Source of the DNA: Zygaena filipendulae
Lineage: Eukaryota > Arthropoda > Insecta > Lepidoptera > Zygaenidae
Reading direction: 5' to 3'
Length of the DNA stretch: 64,000 bases
NCBI GenBank assembly: GCA_907165275.2
Contig: OU015652.1
Coordinates: 13,469,001 to 13,533,000, forward strand
Position numbers and translations under genes: made by a program. Under the pieces are notes generated by a model. The model ran no database searches. It worked only from the letters and a program-made list of their open reading frames with translations, and was not told the DNA's origin. Shown here in pieces: positions 46,930-58,118 of the stretch; the stretch's first letter is position 1, and every line of letters starts with the position of its first letter.

Positions 46930-47340
46930 TTTCAATACCAAATATTATTTTGGTCATAACAGACTCCAAGAAAAGTCCGCGGTCGGCAATCCGCGGCCAC
47001 ATATATGTATCAATCATTATAACATAAAATAAAACAATAATAATAATATTAGTCACACAGGACTCCAAGGACAAACCGCGGCCACACAGGGCGTCCCAAT
47101 CACCACAAAGTTCAATCATTTTAGTCATACAGAACTCCAGGGACAATCCGAGGCCACACAGGGCGTCCCAATCGTTATAAAATTCAGAGAATTCAATCAT
47201 TTTAGTCACACAGGACTCCAGGGACAATCCGAGGCCACACAGGGCGTCCCAATCGTTATAAAGTTCACAGAATTCAATCATTTTAGTCGCACAGGACTCC
47301 AGGGACAATCCGAGGCCACACAGGGCGTCCCAGTCTAAAT
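46930..47340 (-). repeat. Tandem repeat in the retrotransposon 3' region
   Basis: About five degenerate 60-75-bp units sharing cacaggactccagggacaatccgaggccacacagggcgtccca. Lies between the pol stop and the 3' LTR. The frame across it on the minus strand (46907-47308) is a repeat by-product with no known domain. Confidence 0.9.
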
Positions 47341-47545
47341 TGTAGACGTTGGCATTATTGGCTTGATTTCAATACAGCCTTTCATTAAATTATAACATAA
47401 CTACAATCGTTACGATTTCATTTATTTATCGTCGATAACGATACTACGATACTACGTAACAGGTAATTATTACTTAATAAATCATCCTGAAGACAAGATT
47501 TACCAAATACAAAATGTAAAAAAAATAAAAAAAAAGTAAATATTA

Positions 47546-49501
47546 TTATTCATTATCAGAATCAGTTGCTATGGGGTCACTTGAAAACACCAACCATGGG
47601 TGAATTTTATCGACGGCAAAGGTATTTTTGTAAGCCGGCTTACCATCTTTTTTTGTGATGGGTGTATCGACAACTTCATATCTGTCGTTGTCCAATACTT
47701 TGGAGATTTTATAAGGTCCACTACATTTTGTTAACAGTTTTCTACTCTGTCCAGGTAGACTATTTATTTCTCTTTCGACTCTAACTAAGTCTCCTATCTC
47801 ATACTTTTTAGGTTCTTTACGAGTTTTGTCGAATCTTTGTTTTTGTTTCTCCTGGTTTTGAATTATTTTCTTAGTTACTTCTTCCCTAAGTTCCTCTCGT
47901 CCGCTAGCCCGCTGGGATTCAGATACAACCGGATTCATTATGCCATCTGAACGACCAGTAGGGGTTATACCAAACAAAATATCCGAGGCGGTTCTGCCTG
48001 TTGCTTGGTTTATCGTATTATTGAGGCCCCATTGAACCTTGGGAATTTCCAAATCCCAATCACTTTCCGATCGACCATGGTTACTAGCTGTTAACGAGTC
48101 GATAATGGATCTGTTGTATCGCTCGATCTGGCCATTTGCCCGGGGAGTTGCGACAGCATTTAAAATGTGAGCGATACCTTTCTCCTTCACGAATGTCTCA
48201 AAGTTTCGACTCGTAAAACTAGTTCCGCGATCCGTTATAAGTCTTCTTGGTACACCAAAAATAGAAAAATACTCTTCAAAAATATTTATCGTCGTTTTAG
48301 TTTTACAATTTTTAACAGCTTTTATATATATAAATTTTGTGAATGAGTCGATTATAGCTAATATATAATTATTGCCACGCTTACTCTGAGGAAACGGACC
48401 ACAATGATCGGCGTGCAGTGTATCAAAAGGTTTATCTGGTTTTGGTATCGGATGTAGCATACCTTCCCTAGACCCACCAGGGATTTTGTTATGTGCACAA
48501 TGTAAACACGATTTACAATATTTTTTAACGAAACGGCGTAAGTTTTTGAACCAATAAACCTTACGAACCCTGTCGTAAGTCTTATCAAATCCAAAATGTC
48601 CAACTTCGTCGTGATTCATACGTAGGATTTGCCAACGCACTGATTTTGGTACTACCCACAGTAAAGTTACTTCTTCATTTTTTCTTATTACTCTATATAA
48701 TCGGTTGTTTTTAATAACGAAATTGTTTTTGATCTCGATGACATTGTTTAAGTTTTTATCTTTGAGAATCTCTATAATGCGCAGTAATTCGGGATCCGCC
48801 TGTTGCACTGTCTGTAACCAGTCTTCATCTATGTTAATACTAAACACGAAGTCGTCACGATATTCAGGTATGGTGGACTCAACGGATTGTCGACTTAATG
48901 CATCGACGTGTGCCATTTTTGTTCCGGCACGATATTCTATAACGAAATCAAACTCTTGCATAGCTATATACCACCTGGCCACTCGAGGTATTAAGTCTTT
49001 CTTTAACATTGTGCTCCGCACTGCGTTGCAATCAGTAACCAGTTTAAACGTAACACCTAATAGATACACTCTAAACCGTGTTAAAGCCGTAATGACAGCA
49101 AGGGTCTCCAACTCGTAGGAGTGAAATTTTTGTTCCTCCGGAGACGTCTGTCGGCTATAATATGCAACCGGTTGGAGTCCCTTTCCACTGTCTTGTAACA
49201 ATATGGCGCCTATACCCCATTTGCTGGCATCCGTATGCACTTCGAATTTTGCGTCCGGGTCGTACAAAGCCAAAATCGGTCTGTTGACTAGTTTTTCTTT
49301 TAACTCCTGAAATGCTTGTATTTGTTCAGGCCCAAACCGCCATGGCTCATTTTTTTTTGTCAAGATTGTTAAGGGTCTAGCAATTATAGAGAAATTTTTA
49401 ACAAATTTTCTAAAATAGCTCGCCAATCCAACGAATTGGCGAACCTCGTGCACGTTTTTAGGTTGTGGAAATTTATCGACAGCGTCAATCTTAAGATGTC
49501 C
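47546..49501 (-). pseudogene. pol: Pol part 3: RT connection, RNase H, integrase
   Basis: About 650 residues. RNase H residues TDAS (near 97-100), YELE, TDCNA, HVDALS; integrase zinc site H304, H309, C336, C339; integrase core DHCG (372), TDRG (431) and E467 in NGQIERYN; C-terminal SH3-like region (LVRVERE...GPYKISKVL). Normal termination at 47546. All catalytic residues look intact; only the upstream insertions break Pol. Confidence 0.93.
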
Positions 49502-49889
49502 AGCGGAGCTAAGATGCGGCACATGACAAAATTTTATCGAGCCCTTTTATCGATTCTCGTCGACAAACTCGTACTTATATCGTTTTGTCTACCAGTGGTA
49601 ACATGGCAGCAAAAAATGTTTGTATGGCAGAAAACGATATATGATAAAATTGTCGACAATCCCTAACATGCGGCACTTTTGAATGTATTTTTGTCTACTT
49701 TGTCGTTGTTTTCTCACATTTTTATCGTCGACGATTGGTGAGCGCGATAAAATGAAAATTCGTTCTTAATTGCGAATAACATGGTATTACTTTATTATAA
49801 TTCAATCAGAATTCAATATTAGTAATATATATAATATTAATAATACGAAAATATTAGAAATACGAGGAATGAAAGGCGAAAAAAATGCA

Positions 49890-50165
49890 AAGTAGTAGTA
49901 TTAAATTAAATTAAAATTCATTTATATAAGGAAAATAACCCATAAAATTTAACAAAAAGTAAATTAAATAAATTAAATTCAGTAAATTAAATTAGATTAA
50001 ACAAATTAAATTAGATTAAATAAATTAAATTAAATAAATTAATTGCATCAAATAAATTAAATAAAATAAATAAATTATATTAAATAAATAAAATAAAATA
50101 AATAAATTATATTAAATAAATAAAATTAAATAAATAAATTATATTAAATAAATTAAATTCAAAAA
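49890..50165. repeat. AT-rich short tandem array
   Basis: Degenerate aaattaaataaatt / ataaataaaataaa units, inside the 1.7-kb TIR element. Confidence 0.85.
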
Positions 50166-50283
50166 GTAAAATCTTCAAATTGATATTCTTAAAATCTATA
50201 AATTTCCAATTATCCCTGAGTAATATTAAACTGATATATAATATCTACTAATATATTATATTAAATTTAATTATTTGAATTTC

Positions 50284-50391
50284 AATTAATATTAATTTAA
50301 TGAACGTCTCTGAAAGAGTGCGGTAGATTTGTTTTTAAAATCTTTACTTAAAATCAAGTAATCATTGAAACGACTCTGAGTACGGCCGTTA
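50284..50391. mobile_element. Foldback element B, fragment
   Basis: taatgaacgtctctgaaagagtgcgg ... aagtaatcattgaaacgactctgagtacggccgtt equals one arm of the element at 8928-9163. Confidence 0.75.
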
Positions 50392-51202
50392 GAATAGGAA
50401 ATAGGATTTTCCTCCTGACACGAAGAGTTCCTGCGGGAACCCCGAAATTGATTCGTGTAATATAACAGGGGGACCATCAAAGTAGGTAGTTTATAAATTC
50501 TTCCCATTTATCTTATCTGCTAAAGCAATCAAACTTTAGTGTAAATTTTTTGTATATGTATAGGTATTTTTTATTTATTTACCTACTTGCGACTGCCATA
50601 TGGCGTCTATCGCGGTTAGAAAAGGATTTTAGAACTTTTCTAAAATTGGTTGGGAACTATTAACTTTTAAGAAATAACCCGCACTGCGAAAATTATTGTT
50701 CATAAGCACAACAGAATCTACTTTTAAAATTGTTTTAATCGCCACGAAAATAAATGATAAAACCGCCATCTATGGATCCTGCCAAAAACTAAATTTTTGT
50801 CATTTCTTGTCACGGTGATAAACGTGGGCGTACAAGCAAAAAGGCTCCTTCTTCCGAGATATAAGACTTTTGTAAAGTTGAGTGAAAAAAATACTTCCGC
50901 GATTTTAATTGATTATATTAATAAATGCTCAATTATTTACAATTTCATAAAATACCTTAATCTACAATAATATATAAAAATAAAGATTATTCCAGAATCA
51001 CATGCCTAATAAAAAATATGTGCCAGTTTTTGAATATTTTTTAAATTTTTACTATCAATTGATTATTCTAGATACCGAATCTAGTCTTAACTCAATACCC
51101 CACTATTGAACCTTTTTGCTTGGACGCCCACAAATATTTGTCGTATCGACAATTTTATCTTCCGTGTGATAAATATATCGTGGCACGCATCCTAGCGCCA
51201 CA

Positions 51203-51849
51203 GGACGAATTCCATTGGAAGAAATTTCGTAACCAAGGTAGTCTACATGATTTTGAAAGAATGCACATTTACTAATGTTAAGAGTCAAATTTGCATCTCT
51301 AAGCATAATAAATACCTTTTCAAGATCTCTTAAACCGTCTTCAACTGATTTAGAAGGGACTAGAAGATCGTCCATGTATGCTAATACATTATTTTGTCCA
51401 GACCTCTTTATCATAGTATTCATGACACGCTGAAAAACACTTGGTGCATTAGCCAATCCGAACGGCATACGATTGTATTCGAATAGGCCATCCGGAGTAA
51501 CAAATGCTGTCAAGTGCTTACAATGTTCTGCTACCGGCACCTGGTAGTAGCCAGATGCCAGGTCCAAACTAGTAAACAAATTGTTACCCCCTAAACGATC
51601 TAATTTATCTTCTATGCGTGGCAAGGGGTATTTATCCTTCAGTGTTTTCCGATTGAGGGCACGGTAATCCACGCATAAGCGCTTTTGTCCATTCTTTTTA
51701 CTAACCAGAATCACCGGACTTGCATAGGATGAAGAACTAGGTCTGATAATACCATTACTAAGTAATTCGTCAATAATTTTAGCCAATTCGTCCCTTTCCT
51801 TGATAGGCATCCGATAGGGATTATAAACTACCGGAATATCATCGCTAAC
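51203..51849 (-). pseudogene. pol: Pol part 2: reverse transcriptase catalytic core
   Basis: Continues the same Pol frame on the other side of the hAT element. Shows RT blocks: SPVILVSKKNGQKRLCVDYR, LDLASGYYQV, FGLANAPSVFQRVM and the active site VLAYMDDLL. Cut at about 51202 by a second insertion after the block NHVDYLGYEIS. Confidence 0.93.
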
Positions 51850-54800
51850 CAGGGGCGGATCCAGGGGGGGGGCACTGGGGGCAATTGCCCCCCCTGAAGA
51901 CCTAAATAGGTACCTACTTTAATTAGACCTTAGAAAAATCTTCGCAAGGTTGTGGCTTTTCACCAAAGTTTCATCGTAATTTGAATAGAAATATACGAAT
52001 GAACCTGAATGAACGAACAAATATTCATTTTTAAAACTCTATAAATTATTAATTCGTAACGAACCCCTATGAAAGTTTGTATCTATTATTGTAAAACAAA
52101 CACAAAATCTGTCAATTCTTTCTCGTTAAAACAAATTTTCTGTTTTGAAACTACGTGCCGTATGGTATATTTCTCATTTAAAAGGAGAAGTTTCTGTGTT
52201 TGGCTGTATATATGTTTTTACAATTATCCTTATATATGTAGTTTCTCTATCCCTTTTCTTTAACTTCATCCAACATCCTTGAGACTTGGAAGTAAGCTAT
52301 TGTGATTTCACTTCCCAAAACTAGTTGGTACCTAACTCTTCTACTTTTCCACGTTCAAATCAAATCTATCCATATTATTTATTTATATTATGTTATATGT
52401 AACTGACGAACTAAATGGAATTAATAGAATTTCGATTTTTATTCCCCGTCATATTCTCTGCTCAAAAAATAGTCGGCGACTTTTATCACGTGCGGTGCGC
52501 GATGAATTCGGATTTGGAAAAAATTTTGGGCAAATTTCCAAAATTTATCAAATTTTTCTTCTGTTGACTGTAAATTTTAAAATCTTCTATGGTCAAAAAC
52601 ATCTTTTTGTTTCAATAGAACCTATTTTTCCGTATCTCGTCATATGGACGAAAATTATTCACTTCTCTGAGTTTTCTGCGTTATTTCCCAAATTTTCTCC
52701 TCATTTTACTAATCCAAGGAGTAACCTTCTCCTTTTTGTTTACGCCGATGTGTGCTGTATGAATCTGACAGAAGAGTAATTGAAATTGAAAATTGAAATT
52801 GAAAAAACTTTATTTGACACAACACAAAGATTTACAGCATACGTATACAGCAACTAGACATAGTAACGCGATAAGTTGGAGCGGCTGCAAAATGTGTGTG
52901 CTTTACATATTCGCCAGGTGCACTACACATATTCTTTGTACCATCTTTAAAGTGCTGAGGGATCCCAAATCACCGACTTACTTCAAAGAAAGTTTCAGAT
53001 TGCTTTATGTCGGTCGTGAAGCTACGTCAGGTAGTTAGGTAGTTCTTTGTTCTTCTGATCACGAAACACGTTTTTATCACATCACATGTGCACCGCACCT
53101 CTGATGGTATTTTTTCTCAGTTTAGTAAAAAAATCGCTATTAACCACTTCCCATTATTTTCCTATCACTTTATAGATACAAACCTACAAAATTTTAATTT
53201 AAAGTTGTTAATTCAGGTCAGATTCGCTGGAACGTAAATTTTTCATTTTTTACTTTTATCTGTTGTAGCTTCCATGTAGATTATTTTATGCATGAAAGTA
53301 TAAGTTGAAAATAATGAAATACTAAAAAAACTTTGATTTTACAGAGAATCGTACTCAAAAACCGCTATACCTACCTAAGCTCTATCGTTTTCGACACCAC
53401 ATTTTTTTTAAATATGAAAAACATAAAACTAAAAAGCTAAAAATAACAAAATACCGACTTAATCCATCAGACAAAAATACATGTAATACTATTGTTGGTT
53501 TGTGCTACCACTTTTTGATTTAAATTCGGTGCCAAGCCCGCTTACGTCTACCCACTTGGGTTGTTCAGCTCACAACGAACTCGTGGCGGGACTGGACTTA
53601 GCCCATGTACCTACGCCATATTTGGCTTGTCACCGACTTCAAATAATAATAGTAGTCAAGTGGTAGAATAAACCAATAATAACTACTGGTACTGGTATAA
53701 TAACTACTGGTAATAACTACCAAAAATAAACTTACGTGTATTTTTGTCTGTTGGATAAAATCGATATTTTGTTATTTTTAGCTTTTTAGTTTTGTGTTGT
53801 TGGAAGTCGGTTTTAATTTTTTTGTTAAAATTTTGTTTATTTCTTGCTTTCAAGTGAGTCCGTTTGTAAATTTATCTAAGTTACAATAGCCTAATGTCAA
53901 TTGCTCATCGCCTTTTACAAAATACTGCTTTTACCGACGGGACGACAGGGACGTTGATTGTTGAGGAGTTCTCCTGGTACGTCATCATCAGTTCCACTTT
54001 ACCATATACATTGTGACGAGCATAAATTATTTAGGAACCATATTAAAGTTAACGAATCGGAACTCGTGAAATACCTTTTATTGAGTAGTTCCGATGACCA
54101 TCTGTGGTCTTCATCATCAGTTTCACTTCTTCAAATTTTGCTTTCCAAAAGCAAATAAACGATTTACTATAAAAAATACAAAAATCGCTATAGGTGTGTC
54201 TGTAATTTTTGAAGAGTTCTCTTGATTTCTCCATGATTCCATCATCAGGTTCTCGATTTGGTGACAATGGGACCAACTTGGGAGTATACCCTTTCAAACA
54301 ACAAAATCAATTTTCTAAATCGGTCCAATCGAAACCCGTGAAATACGTATTATTGTTGAGTAGTTCCGATGAACACTTGTGGTCTTCATGATCAGTTCCA
54401 CTTCTTCAAATTTTGCTTTCCGAAAGCAAATGAACGATTTACTATAAAATATACCCAAATCGCTATAGGTGTGCCTATTATTTTTGAAGAGTTCCCACGA
54501 TTTCCCCAAGATCTTTTGAGGATAATAAAGATTCTTAAACCATAAGATCCCATCATCAGATCCCACTTGGTGGCACTAGGACCTAATTGGGAGTATACGA
54601 TTTCAAACAAAAAATGAATTTTCGAAATCGTTCCAACCCTTGCTTCGAGTAATATAAAAAAAAAAAACATACAGCCGAATGCGTAACCTCCTCCTTTTTG
54701 GAAGTCGGTTAAAAATCGCGAAACATACACACAGATAATATAATACATACATAAGCTCAATTCAGATGCTCTCAATATGAAGCACTTAAATTTTATTAAT

Positions 54801-54888
54801 GGACTTTTTTGTCTATCCTGTTAATTCAAAAAATTTCATGGTGCAACCAAATTGCCTCCCCCTCAACCAAATCCTGGATCCGCCCCTG
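51850..54888. mobile_element. Non-autonomous hAT element, 3039 bp, nested in pol
   Basis: Termini CAGGGGCGGATCCAGG (left) and its inverse CCTGGATCCGCCCCTG (right), flanked by perfect 8-bp duplications TCGCTAAC at 51842-51849 and 54889-54896; the TSD length and the CAGGG..CCCTG ends are diagnostic of hAT. Reading frames inside (for example 52390-52779) show no transposase features. It contains a foldback F-type segment (53420-53790), a LINE-like tail (52795-52880) and a ~277-bp direct repeat (from about 54089 and 54366). Confidence 0.92.
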
Positions 54889-55808
54889 TCGCTAACCGTA
54901 ATACTCATCTCTGCTAAATCTGTTTTACCTAACTCTGAAATATGTATGGCGAAACAGTCCCTATATTTGATTAACAATTCATGTAATTGTTGTAATTGAT
55001 TTTTATTTAACTGTAACCCTACATTTAGTTTATCTAATGGCAATTCTTGTATTTTGTTTTGGTCAGTGGTGGCTATCCCAGTAAAACCTACATACTGATC
55101 TTCACTTTCTATAAAATTTGTTGCTCTACCTAGAATTTTACCCTCAGCTAATCGTATAATTTCTGCGGTACCGTTCATGACCATCACATACCCACCGTTT
55201 TTATCGAAACTGTAAAGCCCCGGTAACACGTTATAATTACAATTGTGTTCAAAACTATGGCCACCGGATAAATATAAAGCACCGATGAACTTCGGTTCAG
55301 TTTTAACCGGTACCGGACAAGTATTTGTCGCGTCCACATTGAAATTTTCTGTCAGCTTTAGGACAAATTTGGTATTTAATTCTGCACAAGGTAGGGCTGC
55401 TTCATAAAATATCAGATTATTGTGGTTTTTATAAGTAACAACATTGGGTAATTCAGTAAATGTCTGTCCTATGATGACTGGACTAAGCATGTAATGATCA
55501 TTCACAATCAACATGTCGATCTTAGCATCGATACCATCTAAAGTTATATCTGCCTGACATACACCTATAGGTTTTACGCTCGAGTTACCAAAACCTTTAA
55601 GAGTTGACATTGTTGTATTAGTATTCCAACTTTGAAATATTTCTCTAGCATCAGATTCTCTTATAATGGAACAGCTACTTCCAAAATCAATAAATGCACA
55701 CTTTTCAACGCCATTAATTTTAATCTTTTTATTGTATTTGTCACCACTAAAACCTGATTGTACAGTTAAAATTTTGTTTACAGTGTGCTGTGAAGTTGTT
55801 AACTGTGT
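54889..55808 (-). pseudogene. pol: Pol part 1: protease and N-terminal RT region, cut by hAT insertion
   Basis: Open, in frame with gag, from the codon after the gag TAA to the hAT insertion at 54888. About 41 codons in lies an aspartic protease active-site motif FIDFGSS, i.e. D-F-G rather than the usual D-S/T-G. The end of the segment is the linker that precedes RT (HELLIKYRDCFA). Confidence 0.85.
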
Positions 55809-56927
55809 TTAAGTCTCATTAGATTCAGCCAAGTCTGGTAGAGCCAGTGTTCTACTTCTACAATCACGACTCAAGTGGCCTATTTTCCTACAAAAATTGC
55901 ATTTCTTAATCACTTTAGGACATTTAGTACGAATGTGGCCAGCCTCTCCGCAACCATAACATACAATATTAGGTCCTGGTGTATTAGACATAGAAGGCAT
56001 TTGCAAAGGAATATTAGTAACCTGCTTATTGTCTCTAGTGTCAGTGTAAAGTGGTCTTCGATGAAATTGTGAGGAATTATCACTTTGAGACAAAGTTTTA
56101 AGATAAGAAAAAAGTTGTTCCGGTTCACTGAAGCGACAGGCATTAACACTCATACGGATAAATTTGTCATCAATTCCATGTACTAAGCACCCTACAGCTT
56201 TAGAACCTGTTATTTCACATCTGTTAATTAGGGCCATTTTGTCATAATAATATACATCTAAGGGACGACCTAATTTACAACGCAGTTGCAACATTTTGGT
56301 TAGTACATCTCCATAATTTTCTGTAGATGGAAAGGCCAATTTCAATTTTTCAACCCACTGTTGCCATGTAAATAAAAGTGAAGGTAACCCTCGATACCAG
56401 CGTTTAGCCAGCCCAATCAATTTAGGCAATGCATAAAAGCAAGTCTGACTATCATTCCATGAATAAATTTTTGCACATTCGTTGACTTTGTGTAACCAAG
56501 TTTCTATATTTTGAGAGCTGTCACTTGGATCAAACTCCGGTATGACATTAATATTTGCAGTGTATCCATGTGACCACGAGTTATTAAGAATTTGAGGTAC
56601 TGAACTTGGGTCAGAGTTTGTAGTGGTTTCTTGGTTCATTGTTTGAGCCCCAACAGGGTCTTTTCCTATCACAGTATGCGAAACCCCTACAGAATTTCCA
56701 CTCTGAATTGGCAGATTTGGATGAGGAGGAGTATAATTATGTGTAACTCTATTACTTTGTCGCTTTTTGTGTCTTTGGTCACCCTTTCTACGTTTTGATT
56801 TTTTATGCTTATAACGATGGTCACTGCTTGATTCACTATTACTACTACTACTACTACTATCTGTTTCACTTGATGAAAGTTGTTTCTTATATTTAGAGTG
56901 ACGTTTATGTTTTTTGTTGGACCCCAT
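55809..56927 (-). CDS. gag: Gag of the LTR retrotransposon
   Basis: 372 residues, complete. N-terminus rich in Ser/Lys/Arg (RS-like, about residues 1-60), central capsid-like region, and two CCHC zinc knuckles near residues 323-336 and 343-356 (CYGCGEAGHIRTKC; CNFCRKIGHLSRDC). Assembles the particle and binds the element RNA. Ends with TAA at 55809-55811; the pol frame continues in the same frame directly after it. Confidence 0.92.
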   Translation of the reverse strand: MGSNKKHKRHSKYKKQLSSSETDSSSSSSNSESSSDHRYKHKKSKRRKGDQRHKKRQSNRVTHNYTPPHPNLPIQSGNSVGVSHTVIGKDPVGAQTMNQETTTNSDPSSVPQILNNSWSHGYTANINVIPEFDPSDSSQNIETWLHKVNECAKIYSWNDSQTCFYALPKLIGLAKRWYRGLPSLLFTWQQWVEKLKLAFPSTENYGDVLTKMLQLRCKLGRPLDVYYYDKMALINRCEITGSKAVGCLVHGIDDKFIRMSVNACRFSEPEQLFSYLKTLSQSDNSSQFHRRPLYTDTRDNKQVTNIPLQMPSMSNTPGPNIVCYGCGEAGHIRTKCPKVIKKCNFCRKIGHLSRDCRSRTLALPDLAESNET

Positions 56928-57097
56928 AACTTATGATTTGAAGTACTTAACTAATTACAAGAATTAAACAGAAGTAAAACAAACCAAAATTAAAAATTAC
57001 TTATCTGCAAAGAACTTACAACTACCAACTTAGTTTGTATACAACTCACAAAATTAAAAAAAAATGTTTATTATTATGATAAAAATATACTTTGCTT

Positions 57098-57411
57098 GAA
57101 ATTAGGTAGGTATAATATCACTAATTTCTTTTTCAATGAAATGTAACACTACAATATTAATCAAATGTCAGTATACTCTGCTTTAAATTAGGTATTTATG
57201 TCACCAATTTCTTTTCAATGAAATGTAACACTACAATATTAATCAAATGACAGTATATTCTACTTTAAATTAGGTACTTAATTCACTAATTTCTTTTTCA
57301 ATGAAATGTAACACTATAATTTTAATCAAATGTCAATATACTTTGCTTTAAATTAGGTATATCACCAACTTCTTTTGTATGAGATGTAACACTAGAATAT
57401 TAATCAAATGT
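57098..57411 (-). repeat. Tandem repeat in the retrotransposon leader (~84 bp, almost 4 copies)
   Basis: Units start near 57099, 57185, 57267 and 57350 and share aaattaggta ... atgaaatgtaacacta ... aatcaaatg. Lies between the 5' LTR and gag, in the untranslated leader where packaging signals reside in other elements. Confidence 0.9.
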
Positions 57412-57796
57412 TTTCTTAAACATTTCACGGAGGACTTTTGCAAGAAAACTTATTGTTTGCACTCACTCATTAACCCAGAGGTATACCTGCGTATCCAAGA
57501 CAAATTTTGAGCATAACCAAGCTCTTTCTCTTACAGGCAATACAGAAAATCACACTGGTTGGCACTGGAACTAACTGAGTAACCTACTGGAATTTCTAAA
57601 TATAGTTCACAGTTAGATAGTTTGTTATTTTTAAGTACACTTATTTTATTGTAGAACCGATAAAGAAAATGCGAAAATGATACTAGCATTACTTGGTTTT
57701 CTGTCACTCACTGATACTCAAAGGTAGGCACTCATTATTTCGCTGATAGTTTCGAGCACAGAAGGCGACGTGTTGCCCATTATCCCAGTTCTGATT

Positions 57797-58114
57797 TGTT
57801 AACTTACTATAGTTAATGCCGCCGTAAAGTACTGAAGATTGGTTTTCGTCAATTCAAAATCACAAACTAGTTAGAGAACAGTGTTTTAATTTAGTATTCC
57901 TTTGTTTTTTGATACATGTTTTCAAGTTCCGTCGCAAAGACAACCCAGAGCTTAGTCTGTGTTTTTCTTTTAAGCTGCGTTCAGAATATGCAATTAACAT
58001 ACAAAATGCTGCGTTCAGAATATACAATTATCATTTGAAGTCTAGCTTTTTACTAAATTGAATTATGATTGAAATGATAACATGATTAGTGTTTTATTCT
58101 TGGATTACTTTATA
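57797..58114 (-). repeat. 5' LTR (318 bp)
   Basis: Direct repeat of 46491-46808, identical by eye over all 318 bp. In element orientation it begins TATAAAGTAATCC, has AATAAA shortly after, and ends GTTAACA. Contains an internal duplicated gctgcgttcagaatat. Confidence 0.95.
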
Positions 58115-58118
58115 CGAT

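Larger units (their letters stand above)
49502..51201. mobile_element. ~1.7 kb TIR element of unassigned family, nested in pol
   Basis: Separates RT from RNase H. Ends are imperfect inverted repeats: agcggagctaagatgcggca at the left and, inverted, tggcgctaggatgcgtgcca at the right, with tttatcg motifs inside both. The target duplication is not clear, so boundaries are good to a few bases. No ORF. Contains an aaattaaataaatt array (49890-50165) and a fragment of foldback element B (50284-50391). Confidence 0.75.
46491..58114 (-). mobile_element. Ty3/gypsy-type LTR retrotransposon with two nested insertions
   Basis: Minus-strand order: 5' LTR, leader with tandem repeats, gag, protease-RT-RNase H-integrase, 3' region with tandem repeats, 3' LTR. 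The RT-RNaseH-integrase order defines the Ty3/gypsy group. A target duplication CGAT flanks it at 46487-46490 and 58115-58118. Without the two nested elements it is about 6.9 kb. No envelope-like gene lies between pol and the 3' LTR. Pol is split by a hAT element (51850-54888) and a ~1.7 kb TIR element (about 49502-51201), so this copy cannot make a full Pol. No primer-binding site could be matched by eye. Confidence 0.95.

Noticed and set aside
46907..47308. 133-codon minus-strand frame with WDALCGLGLSLES repeats
   Set aside because: It only reflects the 60-75-bp tandem repeat in the retrotransposon 3' region; no envelope features.
52390..52779. 129-codon frame in the hAT element as a possible transposase remnant
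   Set aside because: No catalytic or BED-finger motif visible; composition is Phe/Ile-rich like random AT-rich DNA.
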